Shown one piece after another: positions 62,839 through 64,000 of a stretch of DNA of 64,000 nucleotides (position 1 is the stretch's first letter; the number at the start of each line of letters is the position of its first letter). This DNA is from Improbicoccus pseudotrichonymphae. GTDB lineage: Bacteria > Bacillota > Clostridia > Oscillospirales > Acutalibacteraceae. The DNA lies in assembly GCA_036322855.1 (NCBI GenBank), contig AP027924.1:496001-560000 (forward strand), given 5' to 3'. The position numbers were made by a program, and so were the translations under genes. Under the pieces are notes generated by a model that was given only the letters and a program-made list of their open reading frames with translations, had not been told where the DNA came from and searched no databases.

Positions 62839-63885
62839 CTAAACAGGCTGATTAACGAATTTGGGAATTGAAACTACAACTTCAGTCCCTTTGTTTTCCT
62901 TGCTGAATATTTCTAAAACTCCGCCGTGACACATGATTATTTCATCTGCAATCGCCAAGCCAATACCCGAACCCTTATGCGAAAAATTCGCCTTATAGAA
63001 TTTTTGTTTAACATTTGGTATATCTTTTTCTGAAATTCCGCAACCATTGTCTAATATTTTAACGACAATTTTATTTTCGTCTTCTTTGTCTTCCGCTTTC
63101 ACATTTATTATTCCGTTTTTCTGTGTATATTTTACGGCATTATCTATTATGTTTATAAAAACCTGTTTTAATCTATTTTTATCTCCATAAACCTCTGTTA
63201 CGGAGTACGTTTTGTCGTCGTATATCAAAGTTTTGTTTTCTATTGCGGCTCTTTCTTTAAAAATAAATACCGCCTCGTTTATTTCCGCCATGAGATCGAT
63301 TTTTTCCATATTCATTTTTATTCTTCCGCTTTTAAGACCGGAAAAATTAATAAGTTCTTCAACGATCGTCGCAAGGCGTTCGGTTTCTTTGATAATCACT
63401 TCCAACCCTCTTTTTAGAGTTGAAAAATCTATTGTATTACCGGTTTTCATTGTTTCTGCCCAACCTTTTATGGCCGTCAAAGGCGTGCGAAGTTCGTGAG
63501 ACATTGAAGATATAAAATCGTTTTTTGAACATTCTGAAGATTTTATTTTAAACGCGATTTCACCTATTTTATCCAAAAGATAATCTATTTCATTTTCAGA
63601 GTTGAAGTCATCTTCGTTTTCATTTTTGCTTAATATATCTTTCGAAATAATTCCTATAATTTCACTAATTTTATCTAAATTTTTAACTATCTTCTCGACA
63701 AATATTTTGCCGAAAAAAATAAAAACCGAGAAAATGATCATACTCAGAACAATTAAAATAGCAGAGCTTTCAAGATTTAATATATTAAAGATGTTCAAAG
63801 GAAAAATTAAAATAATCATTGATAAGAACAAAACCGAAGATAGTTTTACAGTACATATCAGCCAACTTTTAATTAATTTTTTCAT
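62839..63885 (-). CDS. Sensor histidine kinase
   Basis: 348 aa, two membrane helices in the first 75 residues with little outside loop. HisKA has the phospho-acceptor His in SHELRTPLTAIKGW near residue 130. HATPase has N box (INIIDNAVKYTQ), G1 (DNGCGISEKD) and G2 (KGSGIGLAIAD). There is no large extracellular sensor, so it probably senses membrane or internal signals (PhoR/ResE-like group). It lies 13 bases after the response regulator gene. Confidence 0.9.
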   Translation of the reverse strand: MKKLIKSWLICTVKLSSVLFLSMIILIFPLNIFNILNLESSAILIVLSMIIFSVFIFFGKIFVEKIVKNLDKISEIIGIISKDILSKNENEDDFNSENEIDYLLDKIGEIAFKIKSSECSKNDFISSMSHELRTPLTAIKGWAETMKTGNTIDFSTLKRGLEVIIKETERLATIVEELINFSGLKSGRIKMNMEKIDLMAEINEAVFIFKERAAIENKTLIYDDKTYSVTEVYGDKNRLKQVFINIIDNAVKYTQKNGIINVKAEDKEDENKIVVKILDNGCGISEKDIPNVKQKFYKANFSHKGSGIGLAIADEIIMCHGGVLEIFSKENKGTEVVVSIPKFVNQPV

Positions 63886-63898
63886 ATGGCTATCACTT

Positions 63899-64000
63899 TT
63901 ATTGCCATTTATAACCTACACCCCAAATTGTTATTATATGTTTAGGTGAACTTGGATTATCCTCTATTTTCATTCTCAATCTTCTGATATTTACATCAAC
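63899..64000 (-). CDS. OmpR/PhoB-type response regulator (C-terminal end)
   Basis: Partial gene entering from the right edge; 33 residues are visible. VDVNIRRLRMKIE, then HIITIWGVGYKW, is the recognition helix and C-terminal hairpin of a winged-helix DNA-binding domain (VDVhIrrLR.Kie....p.yi.TvrGvGY.f). It precedes the sensor kinase gene with a 13-bp gap, forming a two-component operon. Confidence 0.88.
   Translation of the reverse strand, partial: VDVNIRRLRMKIEDNPSSPKHIITIWGVGYKWQ

Overview
This window is a low-GC (about 30 percent by eye) bacterial chromosome segment from an endospore-forming Clostridia-type Firmicute. Sporulation genes are spread along it: spoIIGA-sigE, spmA-spmB, spoIIIE/ftsK, spoIIIAH, a tandem csp germination protease and spoVAD. 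Several features look like a reduced, host-associated genome. Many spore genes are orphaned from their usual operons. dnaN is followed by a decayed recF, and there are numerous transposase and phage remnants. Most strikingly there is a secreted protein with the Cys, Gln and His boxes of eukaryotic ubiquitin-specific proteases. Clostridia living inside gut protists are a plausible source, but that is inference.

Layout. 1-9.1 kb: end of mreC, then sigE-spoIIGA, mnmA, a GNAT acetyltransferase, spmBA and aspartate kinase (all minus), a GT2 glycosyltransferase, and the SpoIIIE/FtsK translocase. 9.2-20.6 kb: an accessory-rich block holding three members of a lineage-specific secreted protein family, interleaved with gdhA, potA, dnaN, folP-folK, three tRNAs, MITE-like repeats, and recF and rusA remnants. 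20.8-40.3 kb: mostly housekeeping (tpiA, gltX, rnj, an amino-acid ABC transporter, a PstS-like protein, ftsY, proS, rpmA, rplU), then spoIIIAH, the double subtilase and a PTS glucose transporter. 40.3-42.1 kb: another secreted-family locus. 42.1-47.1 kb: ispG-rseP, rsmG, yqeK, the helicase loader and a zinc-ribbon gene. 47.1-55.2 kb: a second accessory block with transposase remnants, a secreted Cys-rich protein, a gene broken by a MITE, CNNM/CorC, galU, a ComEA-like protein, a fourth and frameshifted family member set, and the USP-like protease. 55.2-64 kb: pyrF, spoVAD, an ABC exporter, a flippase plus glycosyltransferase, SRP RNA, dapA, and a histidine kinase with the end of its response regulator.

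The secreted family is the main unusual system. Five loci (9.3-10.3, 16.9-17.9, 18.4-20.1, 40.8-41.8 and 52.0-53.0 kb) share a start cassette. It consists of an upstream promoter, canonical (TTGACA, 16 bp, TATAAT) in two loci and degenerate in three, a leader beginning MKNxFIK, and the same hydrophobic export segment ending CCQSxVGA. The bodies behind it are unrelated and often charged or repetitive. In three loci a (GA)12-14 tract with flanking palindromes splits the leader from the body. In one it is in frame; in two it is out of frame, with an ATGA stop/start overlap. Two bodies also carry frameshifts at a T6 run and at a TA repeat. Together this looks like a contingency (phase-variation) set of exported, possibly host-directed proteins, with the USP-like protease a likely co-effector.
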